Assembly: GCF_001885215.1 (NCBI RefSeq) | Contig: NZ_CP018091.1 | Span: forward strand, 1,798,001 to 1,862,000 | DNA length: 64,000 nucleotides | Direction: 5' to 3' | Origin: Synechococcus sp. SynAce01 | GTDB lineage: Bacteria; Cyanobacteriota; Cyanobacteriia; PCC-6307; Cyanobiaceae | In this document: positions 1 to 13,146 of the stretch, piece by piece | Layout of the letters: every line of letters begins with the position of its first letter | How positions within the stretch are numbered: the stretch's first letter is position 1 | Program-made: the position numbers and the translations under genes | The notes under the pieces: model-generated | What the model was told of the DNA's origin: nothing | Database searches by the model: none | The model's input: the letters and a program-made list of their open reading frames with translations, nothing else

Positions 1-1006
1 CTTTGCCGAAGGTACGGCTGCCCAGCAACAGGGAGCGGCCATCGTCTTGAAGGGCCCCAGCCAGGATCTCGCTGGCGCTGGCGGTTCCGCCATTCACCAG
101 GGTGACCATCGGTCCGGCGAACCACAGGCCCGGGGAGGTGCGGATCTGTTCCCTGAGCCCCTGGCGATCCATGGTTTCCACCACCGGCTCCCCGTCGAGC
201 AAGCCATCGGCCACGGCCAGCCCCGACTCGACCAGCCCACCGGAATCGTTGCGTAGATCCAGGATCAGCCCTTCGATTCCAGCGGCGGACCAGCGCGTCA
301 ATGCTTCTTTGACCTGCCCTGGCACCGGTTCACTGAACTGGTTGATGCGTAGGTAGCCAAGGCGGTGGCCCTGCCACTCCAGTTCCCGACTGCGCACCGG
401 TTGCAGGTCCAGCTCACGGCGCTCCAGCACCAAAGCCTGCTGGCTGCCCTCTGGAGTGAGCAGTAGAAGTTCCACTTTGGTTCCGGCGGCCCCGCGCAGC
501 CGGCCGGCTGTGGCCTCGAGCCCCAGGGCAGCTGCTGACTGCCCTTCGACCTCAAGGATCTGGCTGCCCGTCACGATGCCCGCCAGCGCGGCCGGCGACC
601 CTTCTATTGGTGTGATTGCCAGGATCCTCTCCCCGTCTGGGCTGAGGCCGAGCTGGAGGCCAATGCCGCTGAGGCTGCCTTCGGTGCTGGAGCGCAGCAC
701 CTGGTAATCGACCGGCCGCAACAGCCGGGTGTAGGGATCGCCAAGCGGCGCGAGCATGGAGGCGATGGCGTCGTAGGCGGCGGCACTGGTCTCGATCGGT
801 TGCTCCAGTGCTTTCTGCCGCAGTTGGCGCCAGCGAATCGCCTCGAAGCGATCGGGGTCCACGTAGCTCTGATTGACCAGCCTCCAGGCTTCCACCACCA
901 GTTGCTGGGTGTCGCTCAGGGCGAGGGCTGGGCCCGCTGGAACCCAGATGGCCACGGCCATGAGCAGGGCCAGAGCCCGTGGCAACCAACCTCGCCGCAG
1001 GATCAC
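1..1006 (-). CDS. ctpA: Carboxyl-terminal processing protease CtpA (partial, 3' end outside window)
   Basis: Secreted S41-family serine protease; in cyanobacteria CtpA trims the C-terminal extension of the photosystem II D1 precursor in the lumen. Reading the minus strand from a GTG at 1006 gives a signal-peptide-like N-terminus (basic RRGWLPR, then a hydrophobic stretch, then PALA) followed by [20 protein letters not shown], the usual CtpA entry sequence. A PDZ-like segment follows ([27 protein letters not shown]), then the protease core ([38 protein letters not shown], where the catalytic serine lies; ending SRTFGK). The frame is open to the window edge, so the C-terminus is missing. It diverges from petB with 54 bp between starts, so the two promoters must overlap. 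The start codon is my choice; a TTG about 30 bp upstream is also open. Confidence 0.9.
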   Translation of the reverse strand, partial: MILRRGWLPRALALLMAVAIWVPAGPALALSDTQQLVVEAWRLVNQSYVDPDRFEAIRWRQLRQKALEQPIETSAAAYDAIASMLAPLGDPYTRLLRPVDYQVLRSSTEGSLSGIGLQLGLSPDGERILAITPIEGSPAALAGIVTGSQILEVEGQSAAALGLEATAGRLRGAAGTKVELLLLTPEGSQQALVLERRELDLQPVRSRELEWQGHRLGYLRINQFSEPVPGQVKEALTRWSAAGIEGLILDLRNDSGGLVESGLAVADGLLDGEPVVETMDRQGLREQIRTSPGLWFAGPMVTLVNGGTASASEILAGALQDDGRSLLLGSRTFGK

Positions 1007-1060
1007 GGGCGTCGCACGCGCATCGGTAGACTCTGCCAACCCACCGCCTCCATCCATTGC

Positions 1061-1735
1061 ATGGCGAATTCGTCTCCTGCCGGCCAATCTTCTCCGGTTT
1101 ATGACTGGTTCGAGGAACGCCTGGAGCTCCAGGCGATCGCAGACGATATCTCGTCCAAGTATGTGCCGCCCCACGTCAATATCTTTTATTGTCTTGGCGG
1201 CATCACGTTGGTTTGTTTCCTGATCCAGTTCTCCACTGGATTTGCGATGACATTTTACTACAAGCCCACCGTCGCCGAGGCCTACACCTCCGTTCAGTAT
1301 TTGATGACGGACGTGAGTTTCGGTTGGTTGATCCGTTCGGTTCACCGTTGGAGCGCCAGCATGATGGTGCTGATGCTGATCCTGCACGTGTTTCGCGTGT
1401 ATCTCACCGGCGGCTTCAAGCGTCCCCGTGAGCTCACCTGGATCACCGGTGTGGTTATGGCTGTGATCACGGTGGCTTTCGGAGTCACTGGTTATTCACT
1501 TCCTTGGGATCAGGTCGGTTACTGGGCCGTCAAGATCGTCTCGGGAGTTCCAGCTGCCGTTCCAGTGGTTGGCGATTTCATGGTGGAGTTGCTTCGCGGC
1601 GGTGAAAGTGTTGGTCAGTCCACCCTCACGCGCTTCTACAGCCTTCACACCTTTGTGATGCCCTGGCTCTTGGCCGTGTTCATGCTTCTGCACTTCCTGA
1701 TGATCCGCAAGCAGGGTATTTCAGGTCCGTTGTGA
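1061..1735 (+). CDS. petB: Cytochrome b6 of the cytochrome b6f complex
   Basis: Core membrane subunit of the thylakoid cytochrome b6f complex, carrying two b hemes and the covalent heme ci. The 224-residue product is nearly identical to other cyanobacterial PetB proteins. IFYCLGG holds the heme ci cysteine; [25 protein letters not shown] and LLHFLM hold the four axial histidines; the C-terminus is RKQGISGPL. The frame is open far upstream to 800, but the family start is the ATG at 1061 (MANSSP). The N-terminus reads [13 protein letters not shown], about six residues longer than the usual MANSSPVYDW, apparently a local duplication of SSP. petD follows 74 bp downstream, almost certainly co-transcribed. 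Confidence 0.98.
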   Translation: MANSSPAGQSSPVYDWFEERLELQAIADDISSKYVPPHVNIFYCLGGITLVCFLIQFSTGFAMTFYYKPTVAEAYTSVQYLMTDVSFGWLIRSVHRWSASMMVLMLILHVFRVYLTGGFKRPRELTWITGVVMAVITVAFGVTGYSLPWDQVGYWAVKIVSGVPAAVPVVGDFMVELLRGGESVGQSTLTRFYSLHTFVMPWLLAVFMLLHFLMIRKQGISGPL

Positions 1736-1809
1736 TTCCATTCGCTTCTGGTCTGACCCATTAGCCTCTGCTTCAACCGTCGTCCCCTTCCACCGCCCTG
1801 GGTTCTGTC

Positions 1810-2292
1810 ATGCACATTCTCAAGAAGCCCGACCTCAGCGACCCCAGCCTGCGCGCCAAGCTCGCCAAGGGCATGGGGCACAACTACTACGGGGAGCCAG
1901 CCTGGCCGAACGACCTCCTCTATATCTTCCCTGTCGTGATCCTCGGCACGATCGCCTGTGTGGTCGGTCTGGCCGTTCTGGATCCCGCCATGCTGGGTGA
2001 TCAGGCCGATCCCTTTGCCACCCCGTTGGAGATTCTCCCCGAGTGGTACCTCTACCCGGTATTCCAGATCCTGCGGGTGGTTCCCAACAAGTTGCTTGGC
2101 ATCGCCCTGCAAACAATGGTTCCTCTTGGCTTGATGTTGATCCCCTTCATTGAGAGCTTCAACAAGTTCCAGAATCCGTTCCGCCGCCCCGTGGCCATGG
2201 CCGCTTTCCTGTTTGGAACGGTCTTCACGATCTATCTCGGCATCGGTGCTGCCATGCCGATCGACAAATCGCTGACCCTGGGCCTGTTCTGA
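1810..2292 (+). CDS. petD: Cytochrome b6f complex subunit IV
   Basis: Three-helix subunit IV, which completes the quinol oxidation site with cytochrome b6. The 160-residue product matches the family along its full length. It begins [12 protein letters not shown], contains the Qo-site motif [17 protein letters not shown] (the PEWY signature), then three hydrophobic segments, ending [10 protein letters not shown]. Second gene of the petBD operon; a strong hairpin terminator starts about 45 bp after its stop. Confidence 0.98.
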   Translation: MHILKKPDLSDPSLRAKLAKGMGHNYYGEPAWPNDLLYIFPVVILGTIACVVGLAVLDPAMLGDQADPFATPLEILPEWYLYPVFQILRVVPNKLLGIALQTMVPLGLMLIPFIESFNKFQNPFRRPVAMAAFLFGTVFTIYLGIGAAMPIDKSLTLGLF

Positions 2293-2336
2293 GACCGGGT
2301 GGCCTGATCAACTCGGACCAACCATTGGCCCTGATC

Positions 2337-2367
2337 AAAACTGCGGCGGTAGCCGCAGTTTTTTTTT
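2337..2367 (+). terminator. Rho-independent terminator of petBD
   Basis: CTGCGGC, a GGTA loop and GCCGCAG form a perfect GC-rich stem, preceded by an A-run and followed by nine T residues. It lies just after petD and before the convergent invertase gene. Confidence 0.93.
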
Positions 2368-2402
2368 GTGTGTCACTCAAGCGCTCGTCTGCTCACCCAG
2401 CC

Positions 2403-3863
2403 TCAGCTGAGGTCAGGGGGAGCATCAATGTTGAGGGCCGTCACGTCCTGGGGCTTGACCCGCAGCAGGTGATGCAACAGCAGGAAGCCAACAATCGTCC
2501 AGGTCTGGTAGGTGCGCGACTGTTGGCCCACCCAGGTGCCGGTGGGGCCATCAAAGTACTCGGCCCATTGCTGCCTGGGCAATTGGTTCAGGTGTGACCA
2601 GTAACACTCTTCCAGCATGGCCTTGGTCTGCCCCATCAGCAGGACGTCGGCCTCGGGGTAGAGCTGTTCATGCAGAAGGATCGCGCTGCCGTAGAACCAG
2701 AGCAGACTGGGCCAGTGGCCCCCGTTGTGGTAACTCCACGGCCAGTTCTTGGGGTCGGAGCCGGTCTTGTTCGCCCAATCCGCAGCATCCATGGGGGGAT
2801 GACAGATCCGCATCGGCATCTGGGCCATCAATTCAGAGCGGTTGTGACTGACCAACCGGAACAGGGCCCTCTGCTGGGGGGAGGTCAGCAGGCCGAACAG
2901 GCAGGCGAGTGAATTGCCCAGGCTGTAGAAGCGGAAATCGGGTCGTCCGGTGCGCATATTGCCGATCAGGTAGCCACCCCGGTTCTCCAGCCAGTCCTGC
3001 AGCCAATCCGGGATCACCTGGGGTTGAACGTTGAACTCGTTTTGGTGCTGCTGATCGCCGTACTGCTCGGTGGGCCTGCGCCGCAGTACCTGCATGGTCT
3101 TGCTGGTGACCCAGTAGTGCTTGAGCAGGAAGGAGCGCAGGTTGTGGATCCACTGGCGCGTCAGGCCCAGCCGTTGCTCAAGCAGCCGGCTTCTGTTGTT
3201 CTTCTGCCCCAGTTCCATCAGCTGGCAACAGCTCTTGAGGCAGCCGTAGAGCAGCACCTCCACTTCCAGCGGCGCTCCCCAGACATCCATCGGCCGATCA
3301 ATCATGAAGGCGCAGTCGGGCACGAAGAGCACAGGTGTGCCTTCAAAGCTTGGATGCAGCACCAGATCAAGCAGCAGCTGAACACCTCGCTGCACCTTCT
3401 GGCTGGCCGCGAAGTCCCAGTCCTTGCTGCGTCGCACGTAGAGCCAGCAGAGGATGGGCCACCAGAGACTGGCATCCACAGAGGTGATCCTGCCGATCGA
3501 CCGCTGGCCGTAGTCAGCAATCAGGCTGCCGTCCTGTTCGGTGAAACTGGTGGGGAACACCCCACGGGTCTGGTAGGTGCTGCTCTGCAGATCCAGGCAG
3601 ACGCTGAGAAAGTGACGAACGATGTCAAAGCGTCTTTGCAGGATCAGATACACCATCACCGGAACGTTGTCCCGCAGGAAAACTTCGCCGTAGTTGAGGG
3701 CGATGCTGCTGCGTGGATGCTCCAGTGCCGCCACCGATCCCACCAACTGGCCTTGCACCGTCACAAGGGTGCGTTCGAACTGTTGGCGGGCCTTGTTGAC
3801 GACGGCCTCTTCCTTGGAGCTTGGCCTGACCCGGAGGCGTTCCTGGCTGAAGTTGATCGGCAA
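2403..3863 (-). CDS. Alkaline/neutral invertase (GH100 family)
   Basis: Cytosolic glycoside hydrolase that splits sucrose into glucose and fructose; in cyanobacteria it recycles the compatible solute sucrose. The 486-residue product has family hallmarks in order: ALNYGEVFLRDNVPVMVYL near the N-terminus, SVDASLWWPILCWLY mid-protein, SYHNGGHWPSLLWFY, and near the C-terminus WAEYFDGPTGTWVGQQSRTY followed by QTWTIVGFLL. Length fits bacterial GH100 enzymes. There is no signal peptide. It is convergent with petBD and divergent from the rRNA leader. The neighbours give no pathway clue, and I assign no specific gene symbol. Confidence 0.93.
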   Translation of the reverse strand: MPINFSQERLRVRPSSKEEAVVNKARQQFERTLVTVQGQLVGSVAALEHPRSSIALNYGEVFLRDNVPVMVYLILQRRFDIVRHFLSVCLDLQSSTYQTRGVFPTSFTEQDGSLIADYGQRSIGRITSVDASLWWPILCWLYVRRSKDWDFAASQKVQRGVQLLLDLVLHPSFEGTPVLFVPDCAFMIDRPMDVWGAPLEVEVLLYGCLKSCCQLMELGQKNNRSRLLEQRLGLTRQWIHNLRSFLLKHYWVTSKTMQVLRRRPTEQYGDQQHQNEFNVQPQVIPDWLQDWLENRGGYLIGNMRTGRPDFRFYSLGNSLACLFGLLTSPQQRALFRLVSHNRSELMAQMPMRICHPPMDAADWANKTGSDPKNWPWSYHNGGHWPSLLWFYGSAILLHEQLYPEADVLLMGQTKAMLEECYWSHLNQLPRQQWAEYFDGPTGTWVGQQSRTYQTWTIVGFLLLHHLLRVKPQDVTALNIDAPPDLS

Positions 3864-4584
3864 CCTGAGCTCCCCTGACGCCTGGTTTGAAACGCCTCAA
3901 TCCTAGGAAGGGCAGGCCTGGTGACCACCAATGGAGTGGCAGAGAAAAGGCTTGGCAGAACCTGTGCTACATTTTTGGACTGCGCAGGAGCCGCGAGGCG
4001 AGTGCTGCAGAACCGAACAGAGGAGAAGGCGCAAGCCAACGATGCTGTAGGTTTCAAAAGCGGTTGAGAGACCGCCGAGTCGTGAGCCTGAGAGGGCGGA
4101 GCGACGCACCTGGACAAAAGAAAAGTTTAGGAACCGACGCTTTTGCTGCGTTGAGGCCCTGAGTTTGTGAGCGTGAATGAGCGGAAGCGAAAGCGACGCG
4201 CGTTGGCGGTTAGCAGATTTGGGTTTTTAACGAACGAGCAGCAAAGGTGTGAGGTCCCGTCAAAAAGAAACAAGCAGCTTGTTTGTTGGGATGTTGCCGG
4301 TAGCGCTTTCACGGGCGCTGCGGGCGATGAAAAGTTCCAGCAGGTAAGACTGCGACCGGATCTGAGTGATTTGGAAAGTCATTGATGCGCTGGTTGTTGC
4401 TGCAAGGTGATGACGAAGTGGTTGATGCACTCTCGAACCCTTCTTGCGAGAAGGAGGCCCTGGGTGAAGCGATTATCGTAAGGTAAGGCGATTTGTTCAG
4501 TGGCGGCACTGGTTGCGATTGGTGAGATTAGTTTAAGACGAAAGTTTTAGGTTGGTTGAGCTGGTTTACAGGACGAGTGACTAC
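3864..4584 (+). other. rRNA operon upstream/leader region, no convincing gene
   Basis: About 720 bp between the invertase start and 16S. Short open frames exist in both directions, but none resembles a protein and their codon use is unlike neighbouring genes. The region must hold the rRNA promoter and leader, but I cannot place a convincing -35/-10 pair. At 4536-4551 the sequence AGACGAAAGTTTTAGG can pair with CCTAAACTTTGTCT at 6231-6244 downstream of 16S (14 pairs, two bulges), the layout of a 16S precursor processing stem. Confidence 0.6.
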
Positions 4585-6067
<1,483 letters not shown>

Positions 6068-6270
6068 CAGGGAGACAAAACTGACTTTGATGTCTGACCC
6101 AATTTGTGGTGAGGCCAAAGTCCTGTCATCTCGATGGATAATCGGTACCTCGATGACTTAGCTGATATGAACATGGTGGTGACCAGCAATGGTGATCATG
6201 ATGGTGATGTCAGTTTAAGTTTATTCTGTTCCTAAACTTTGTCTAGGTCACACCCCACAAGGGTTCCCCT

Positions 6271-6344
<74 letters not shown>

Positions 6345-6353
6345 TTCGTGTTT

Positions 6354-6426
6354 GGGGGTTTAGCTCAGTTGGTAGAGCGCCTGCTTTGCAAGCAGGATGT
6401 CAGCGGTTCGAGTCCGCTAACCTCCA
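6354..6426 (+). tRNA. tRNA-Ala (anticodon TGC)
   Basis: Complete cloverleaf: acceptor GGGGGTT pairs with AACCTCC (one G-U), anticodon stem CCTGC/GCAGG encloses TTTGCAA with TGC at 6387-6389, and the T arm is AGCGGTTCGAGTCCGCT. It sits nine bases after tRNA-Ile, the standard ITS order. Confidence 0.98.
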
Positions 6427-6988
6427 CTGACCAAACCTTCCTTTAGCGAAAGCAACAGGAGAAACTTTGATGGTGAGACTAGATTTTTTTGCTGTGAATG
6501 GATTTCAGCTTCCTTTCATTTGATTAGATTAGAGTCATTCTATTGGATTTATTTTTTTGAATAGATTCTACTAGAGTTATTTTAACATTTTAATCCATTG
6601 AAAAGACGCTGGACTCTTGCTCTGTTGGCTGTAAGGCTGATGGAGTGGTGGTCAGCAGAACCTTGACAACTGCATAGGTAAGTCTGAATATTAAGCATCT
6701 CATAGATGCTCAATTCCAGATCCAGTGATAGCTCCATTGGCTTGATCGCTTGCTTTGGTGAGCGGCGAGCGGATGGCGTTGTTGCTGAGGAGGAATTGAG
6801 AGATTCTAAAGTAAGAGCCGAGACTCTGCATGGTTCCTGGTTGTTGCCGAAACAACTGGGTTTGATCTTGTTTTTACCTCTGAAGTCTTTAATCTTTTAA
6901 TCCTTGTGGTTGAAAGGTTGCAGAGCTGATGATGGTAAAACCAGGAGAATCTGCGTACAACCGCAGCAATGCTGTGTGGAGAAACATT
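6427..6988 (+). other. 16S-23S internal spacer after tRNA-Ala, with boxA-like element
   Basis: Non-coding, AT-rich spacer. At 6658-6677 it carries GAACCTTGACAACTGCATAG, close to the conserved cyanobacterial ITS motif linked to the antiterminator boxA region upstream of 23S. A 64-codon open frame at 6706-6900 is most likely chance. I see no other gene here. Confidence 0.75.
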
Positions 6989-9874
<2,886 letters not shown>

Positions 9875-10012
9875 AACACTTCGCTCTTGCTGCAGATAGC
9901 ATGAGCTGTTTGATATTCAGAAGGATTCTGCCAACGGCCTGAAAGGGTGTGTTGATGGGATTCTACTTACCTAGGCAGTTCTCAGGGTTCACCTTGGGGG
10001 CAAGAGATTATT

Positions 10013-10130
10013 TCCTGGTGTTCATGGCACTGTGGACCCACTCCGATCCATCTCGAACTCGGTTGTGAAACGCAGTAGCGGCGACGATAGTTGGAGGGAA
10101 GCTTCCTGCAAAAATAGCTCGATGCCAGGA
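10013..10130 (+). rRNA. rrf: 5S ribosomal RNA
   Basis: Begins TCCTGGTGTTCATGGCAC and ends GATGCCAGGA, whose ends pair as helix I. The internal motifs CGAACTCGGTTGTGAAAC and GCGGCGACGATAG match cyanobacterial 5S. Length is about 118 nt, 138 nt after 23S, the last gene of the operon. Confidence 0.95.
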
Positions 10131-10192
10131 TAAAACTCTTGTCCATCCATTTTTGGTTGAGCGCGGCTAGATCTAGCGGCTAGACCAAGACG

Positions 10193-10220
10193 AAAAGGCC
10201 ACCGCAAGGTGGCTTTTTTT
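10193..10220 (+). terminator. Rho-independent terminator of the rRNA operon
   Basis: GGCCACC and GGTGGCT flank a GCAA tetraloop, with an A-run before and a T-run after. It lies about 65 bp after 5S. Just upstream at 10166-10177 is the perfect 12-bp palindrome GCTAGATCTAGC. Confidence 0.9.
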
Positions 10221-10529
10221 GTGGTTTGAAATCAAACAATTTAAGCTTGTAACATCGCTAAATTCGCAATCTCCGCTCTGTTCGGGGTCTAAGAATTATC
10301 CACGGCAATTGGTGACTCGACACGTTCATCGTGCGCGTAGGGCCCATGAAGTTCCGGCCTTTGCCTCCAGGGCGTTCTCGCTGTTGGTCAGAGATGGCTG
10401 GCACAGCGGCTGGGCTGTCGGTGGCGGGCTGGGTTGGCCGATTGATACGCTGGATCTTCTGTTGGGGGGCTGATTGGCATTGATTCTGATCCCAGGTTGC
10501 TTACAGTGGTTGAGTACTTCTCAAGATAA
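10221..10529. other. Intergenic region after the rRNA operon, no supported gene
   Basis: About 310 bp between the rRNA terminator and the YihY-type frame. An 84-codon frame at 10219-10473 has a somewhat protein-like C-terminal third (SLLVRDGWHSGWAVGGG) but no family resemblance and a start inside the terminator T-run. I leave it unassigned. The YihY promoter presumably lies here. Confidence 0.5.
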
Positions 10530-11495
10530 GAAATTTACCGGGTTTCCAGACAGATTCGTCAATGGCTGCGTACCGCCTGGCTGGCCTACCGCCTGTGGGA
10601 TCGACATGGTTGCATTGACCTCAGTGCAGCTTTTGCCTATCACACTCTCCAATCAATCTTTCCTGCCCTGCTGATTGCCCTGGCATTGGCTAGCCGAATC
10701 CTGGGACGGGATGAAGGACTGATGGATCAGATCGAAGTCTTTGCTAGTCAGCTGCTACCTGCGACGGCATCACCGTTAATCGAGACAACGATGCGGAAGC
10801 TCTACAGCCAGAGAGGCGGAGCTGGCGCTATCGGCGTCATTGCTTTGCTCATCACTTCGACGAATACCTATCTCACGCTGCAGAGAGGTGCCGATCGGCT
10901 TTGGGGTTGGAGGCTCTCGGGCTCAGATCGGATGAGCGGAACTTCGTTTCCTTTCCTTGCCGCCATTCGACGTTTCATCACCTCAAGGCTCAAGGCTCTG
11001 GCTCTGGTGGGTGTGGCAGCCCTTTTGCTTGTTGTCGACCAGCTCACCAGCCACCTGCAAGTGATCAGCGCCCAAACCTGGGAAGATCTCTTCAATCAAC
11101 CTCTGCCTTGGCCATTTCAGATCTCGATCCCGATTTCTGATTTTGCCGGTCTTGTGCTCTCGGCATGGGTCTCTTCGTTGGTGGCACTTGCCTTGTTGTT
11201 GATCATCCCCTCGCGCATCCACCCGATTCGATCACTGGTTCCAGGTGCCCTTTTGATTGGCCTGGCTTACACCCTGCTCAATGTGCTGGTAGGCCAAAGT
11301 CTTGTTTCTCTTGGTGCCAGGTTTCAGGCCTATGGGGTGGTCAGTGGCGTCCTTGTTTTGACGCTCTGGGTCTGGTTGGTGGGGTTGATCCTCTATTTCG
11401 GGATGGCTCTCAGTGTGGTGGTCGCCCGTCGGATGCGGGGGGGCGATCCACACCTGAGCTCACGTCATCAAGCTTCCTTGCAGGGGCGAAGATAG
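10530..11495 (+). CDS. YihY/BrkB-family membrane protein, start codon abnormal
   Basis: Multi-span inner-membrane protein of the YihY (UPF0761/BrkB-like) family; the function of the family is not settled. Conserved parts run from DLSAAFAYHTLQSIFPALL through ASRILGRDEG, TYLTLQRGADRLWGW and SLVPGALLIGLAYTLLN to GLILYFGMALSVV, with about six hydrophobic segments. The coordinates given are the open stretch after a TAA at 10527. Between that stop and a TTG at 10686 there is no ATG, GTG or TTG, yet the family homology clearly begins before 10686. Either an ATT (10533 or 10554) or another rare codon starts the protein, or the gene carries a recent nonsense or frameshift change. A GTG at 10506 lies in frame just before the TAA. 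Confidence 0.8.
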   Translation, partial: EIYRVSRQIRQWLRTAWLAYRLWDRHGCIDLSAAFAYHTLQSIFPALLIALALASRILGRDEGLMDQIEVFASQLLPATASPLIETTMRKLYSQRGGAGAIGVIALLITSTNTYLTLQRGADRLWGWRLSGSDRMSGTSFPFLAAIRRFITSRLKALALVGVAALLLVVDQLTSHLQVISAQTWEDLFNQPLPWPFQISIPISDFAGLVLSAWVSSLVALALLLIIPSRIHPIRSLVPGALLIGLAYTLLNVLVGQSLVSLGARFQAYGVVSGVLVLTLWVWLVGLILYFGMALSVVVARRMRGGDPHLSSRHQASLQGRR

Positions 11496-11515
11496 TAGTC
11501 TCCGCATCCACGTCA

Positions 11516-11752
11516 ATGGCCCGAGCAGGTCTTAGCTTGCGTCCCCTTCCTGCCAGCTTGGCCCTGCTCTGCGCAGGTGTCGGCGCCATGGTGGTGGTTG
11601 GATTCCTGACCGTTGCCCTGTTGCCGCTTTTGATGGGTGCCGGCCTGCTGCTTGCCTTGCTGGTTGGAGCTGTGGTTTTTGGTTGGGCTGGTATCGAGGG
11701 CTTGGCAGCCTTTGAGCGCTGGATTGAAAATGACCCTCGCTTTCAGCGTTGA
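11516..11752 (+). CDS. Small membrane protein, unknown function
   Basis: 78 residues, starting MARAGLSLRPLPASLALLC, with two adjacent long hydrophobic segments covering roughly residues 12-60, then a short charged tail FERWIENDPRFQR. The frame is open further upstream, but there it only overlaps the YihY gene in another frame, so I take the ATG at 11516. Its stop overlaps the next start in the arrangement TGATG, implying translational coupling. I do not recognise the family. Confidence 0.7.
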   Translation: MARAGLSLRPLPASLALLCAGVGAMVVVGFLTVALLPLLMGAGLLLALLVGAVVFGWAGIEGLAAFERWIENDPRFQR

Positions 11753-12219
11753 TGGGCCGTTCCATCCCCTGGTTCTGGATCGGTCTTGTTGCACTGGTGC
11801 TCCTTGCTCCAGGCCCGCTGGGACGCTTACTGCTTAATTTTCTTGGCGGACTCACCCTGCTGGTTCTTCTGTTGCCTGTCCTTCTTGCTGGAGTGGGCTG
11901 GATTGCCTGGCGGATACTGCGCAGCCGAATCAGGGTTTGTGCAGCCTGCGGTACTGCCACCCTCGCCTCTGGCCAATGTCCAGCCTGTGGGGCCTCATTG
12001 GTTTCGCCATCCGCTTCGGGAGATGGCAGTGTCACTTGGGAACCGTTTGCTTCGTCTCCACAACCCTCTGGCGTTGCTCAGATGCTGTTTCGATTTGGAG
12101 TGGCCTCTAATCGGGATGACCAGGCTTCTGAATTTGCAACAACTTCCGATCCCTCCTCAGAGATTGACGCTGGCAACGCCACGATTGATATTCCCTCAAG
12201 GCCGGTTAACGACGACTAG
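11752..12219 (+). CDS. Membrane protein with a cytoplasmic zinc-ribbon motif
   Basis: 155 residues. Two hydrophobic segments (about 7-28 and 30-56) are followed by a four-cysteine motif, CAACGTATLASGQCPACG, with cysteines at 63, 66, 76 and 79: a CxxC-x9-CxxC zinc ribbon. The last 70 residues are polar and low in structure (TTSDPSSEID). It overlaps the preceding small membrane protein by one base, so the pair is probably co-translated. No enzymatic motif is visible; the ribbon may hold a metal or bind a partner. Family not recognised. Confidence 0.75.
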   Translation: MGRSIPWFWIGLVALVLLAPGPLGRLLLNFLGGLTLLVLLLPVLLAGVGWIAWRILRSRIRVCAACGTATLASGQCPACGASLVSPSASGDGSVTWEPFASSPQPSGVAQMLFRFGVASNRDDQASEFATTSDPSSEIDAGNATIDIPSRPVNDD

Positions 12220-12312
12220 GCGATCACTCGCAAAATCCTCCTATTAATTTAGCCTCGCCTGGTAACAAACCTGAAGATTGGCTGATGCGTTCAACACAGC
12301 TTGGTATTGGAC

Positions 12313-12702
12313 CTAACTCTCCCATTCTTCGGGTTGGATCCCTATTAATTTGAGCTCGGCTAGACGGCGTTCCCTCATCCACAGGAACAGGGGAGCTCCG
12401 CAGGCAAAGGCTATCGTGACGCTGCAGATCAAGGGCAGCCACAGCCCCCTGATCTTGAGCCTGCGGCCTTCGACCACCATCCAGATCGTGATAGCCGTGG
12501 CCCCGACGAACAGATCCCTGGAGAGTGATTGGGCCGCTGGATTGGCATTGGCCAGCGACACAAATGAGGCGAGATCAAAGTTGTTGCCGCTTGTGCGAAT
12601 GAAGGCGATGTTCGCCATCCAGGGAAGGATCGCTCCAGCTATCGCCAGGGCTAGATACAGCCACTGCACAACATTGTCGAACGGACTCGTGGATTTGCTC
12701 AA
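12313..12702 (-). CDS. DUF2834 membrane protein
   Basis: 129 residues with about three to four hydrophobic segments; the pattern LAIAGAILPW, DLFVGATAITIWMVVEGRRL and LICSVTIAFACGAPLFLWMRER fits the DUF2834 family of small bacterial and algal membrane proteins. Function unknown. Its start overlaps the xseB stop by four bases, so it is likely translated with xseB. The link to exonuclease VII is positional only. Confidence 0.8.
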   Translation of the reverse strand: MSKSTSPFDNVVQWLYLALAIAGAILPWMANIAFIRTSGNNFDLASFVSLANANPAAQSLSRDLFVGATAITIWMVVEGRRLKIRGLWLPLICSVTIAFACGAPLFLWMRERRLAELKLIGIQPEEWES

Positions 12703-13004
12703 GGCTCTTGCTCCAGGTCAGTGATATTCAATTGCATGATCTCCTGCTCCACTCGCCCAAGAATCTGTTCACAGCGCTCGGCGTAGGCCTGTGCCCGCCT
12801 ATAGAGCTCAGCCATGGTTTCCACTTCCAGTTCATCGGATTGAAGCTGGCTCAAGGCCAGCTCAAGGGCGGTACGAGCCTGGTTGTAGGTCAGTTCCTTG
12901 ACCTCGGCTTTCCAGCTTTCAACTGTCAGGCTGCCCGTGCCCTGCGCGGAATCCTTGCTGGGGGCCGTGGCGTTTTTTGATACTTGCTTCTTGGCTGGAG
13001 GCAT
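12699..13004 (-). CDS. xseB: Exodeoxyribonuclease VII small subunit
   Basis: Small helical subunit of exonuclease VII, which degrades single-stranded DNA from both ends together with XseA. 101 residues: a polar 25-residue N-terminal tail, then the conserved helical core (LTYNQARTALELALSQLQ, ELEVETMAELYRRAQAYAERC, ILGRVEQEI). Located 142 bp downstream of xseA on the same strand. The gap carries two copies of GAAGGCTGATC (13106 and 13122 on the plus strand). Confidence 0.92.
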   Translation of the reverse strand: MPPAKKQVSKNATAPSKDSAQGTGSLTVESWKAEVKELTYNQARTALELALSQLQSDELEVETMAELYRRAQAYAERCEQILGRVEQEIMQLNITDLEQEP

Positions 13005-13146
13005 GGCTGGTAGGCAGGACTGAAAAGCTGAGCTTGTTGACTGGCTTAGAAGCTGAGACAGAAGTCAGGTTTAGGACGTAGTGGCGGAAGACTGGTGCTC
13101 AAGTCGAAGGCTGATCAAGATGAAGGCTGATCGAGGTAAGGGCTGC

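Noticed and set aside
800-1060. N-terminal extension of petB to 800
   Set aside because: Antisense to ctpA and not part of any PetB; family start is ATG 1061.
3887-4385. Small plus-strand frames in the rRNA leader
   Set aside because: Codon use and composition unlike neighbouring genes; region better explained as rRNA leader.
10219-10473. 84-codon frame after the rRNA terminator
   Set aside because: Starts in the terminator T-run and shows no family resemblance; only weakly protein-like at its end.
13100-13135. Short repeats GAAGGCTGATC as possible CRISPR
   Set aside because: Only two 11-bp copies, 5 bp apart, with no spacers or cas genes.
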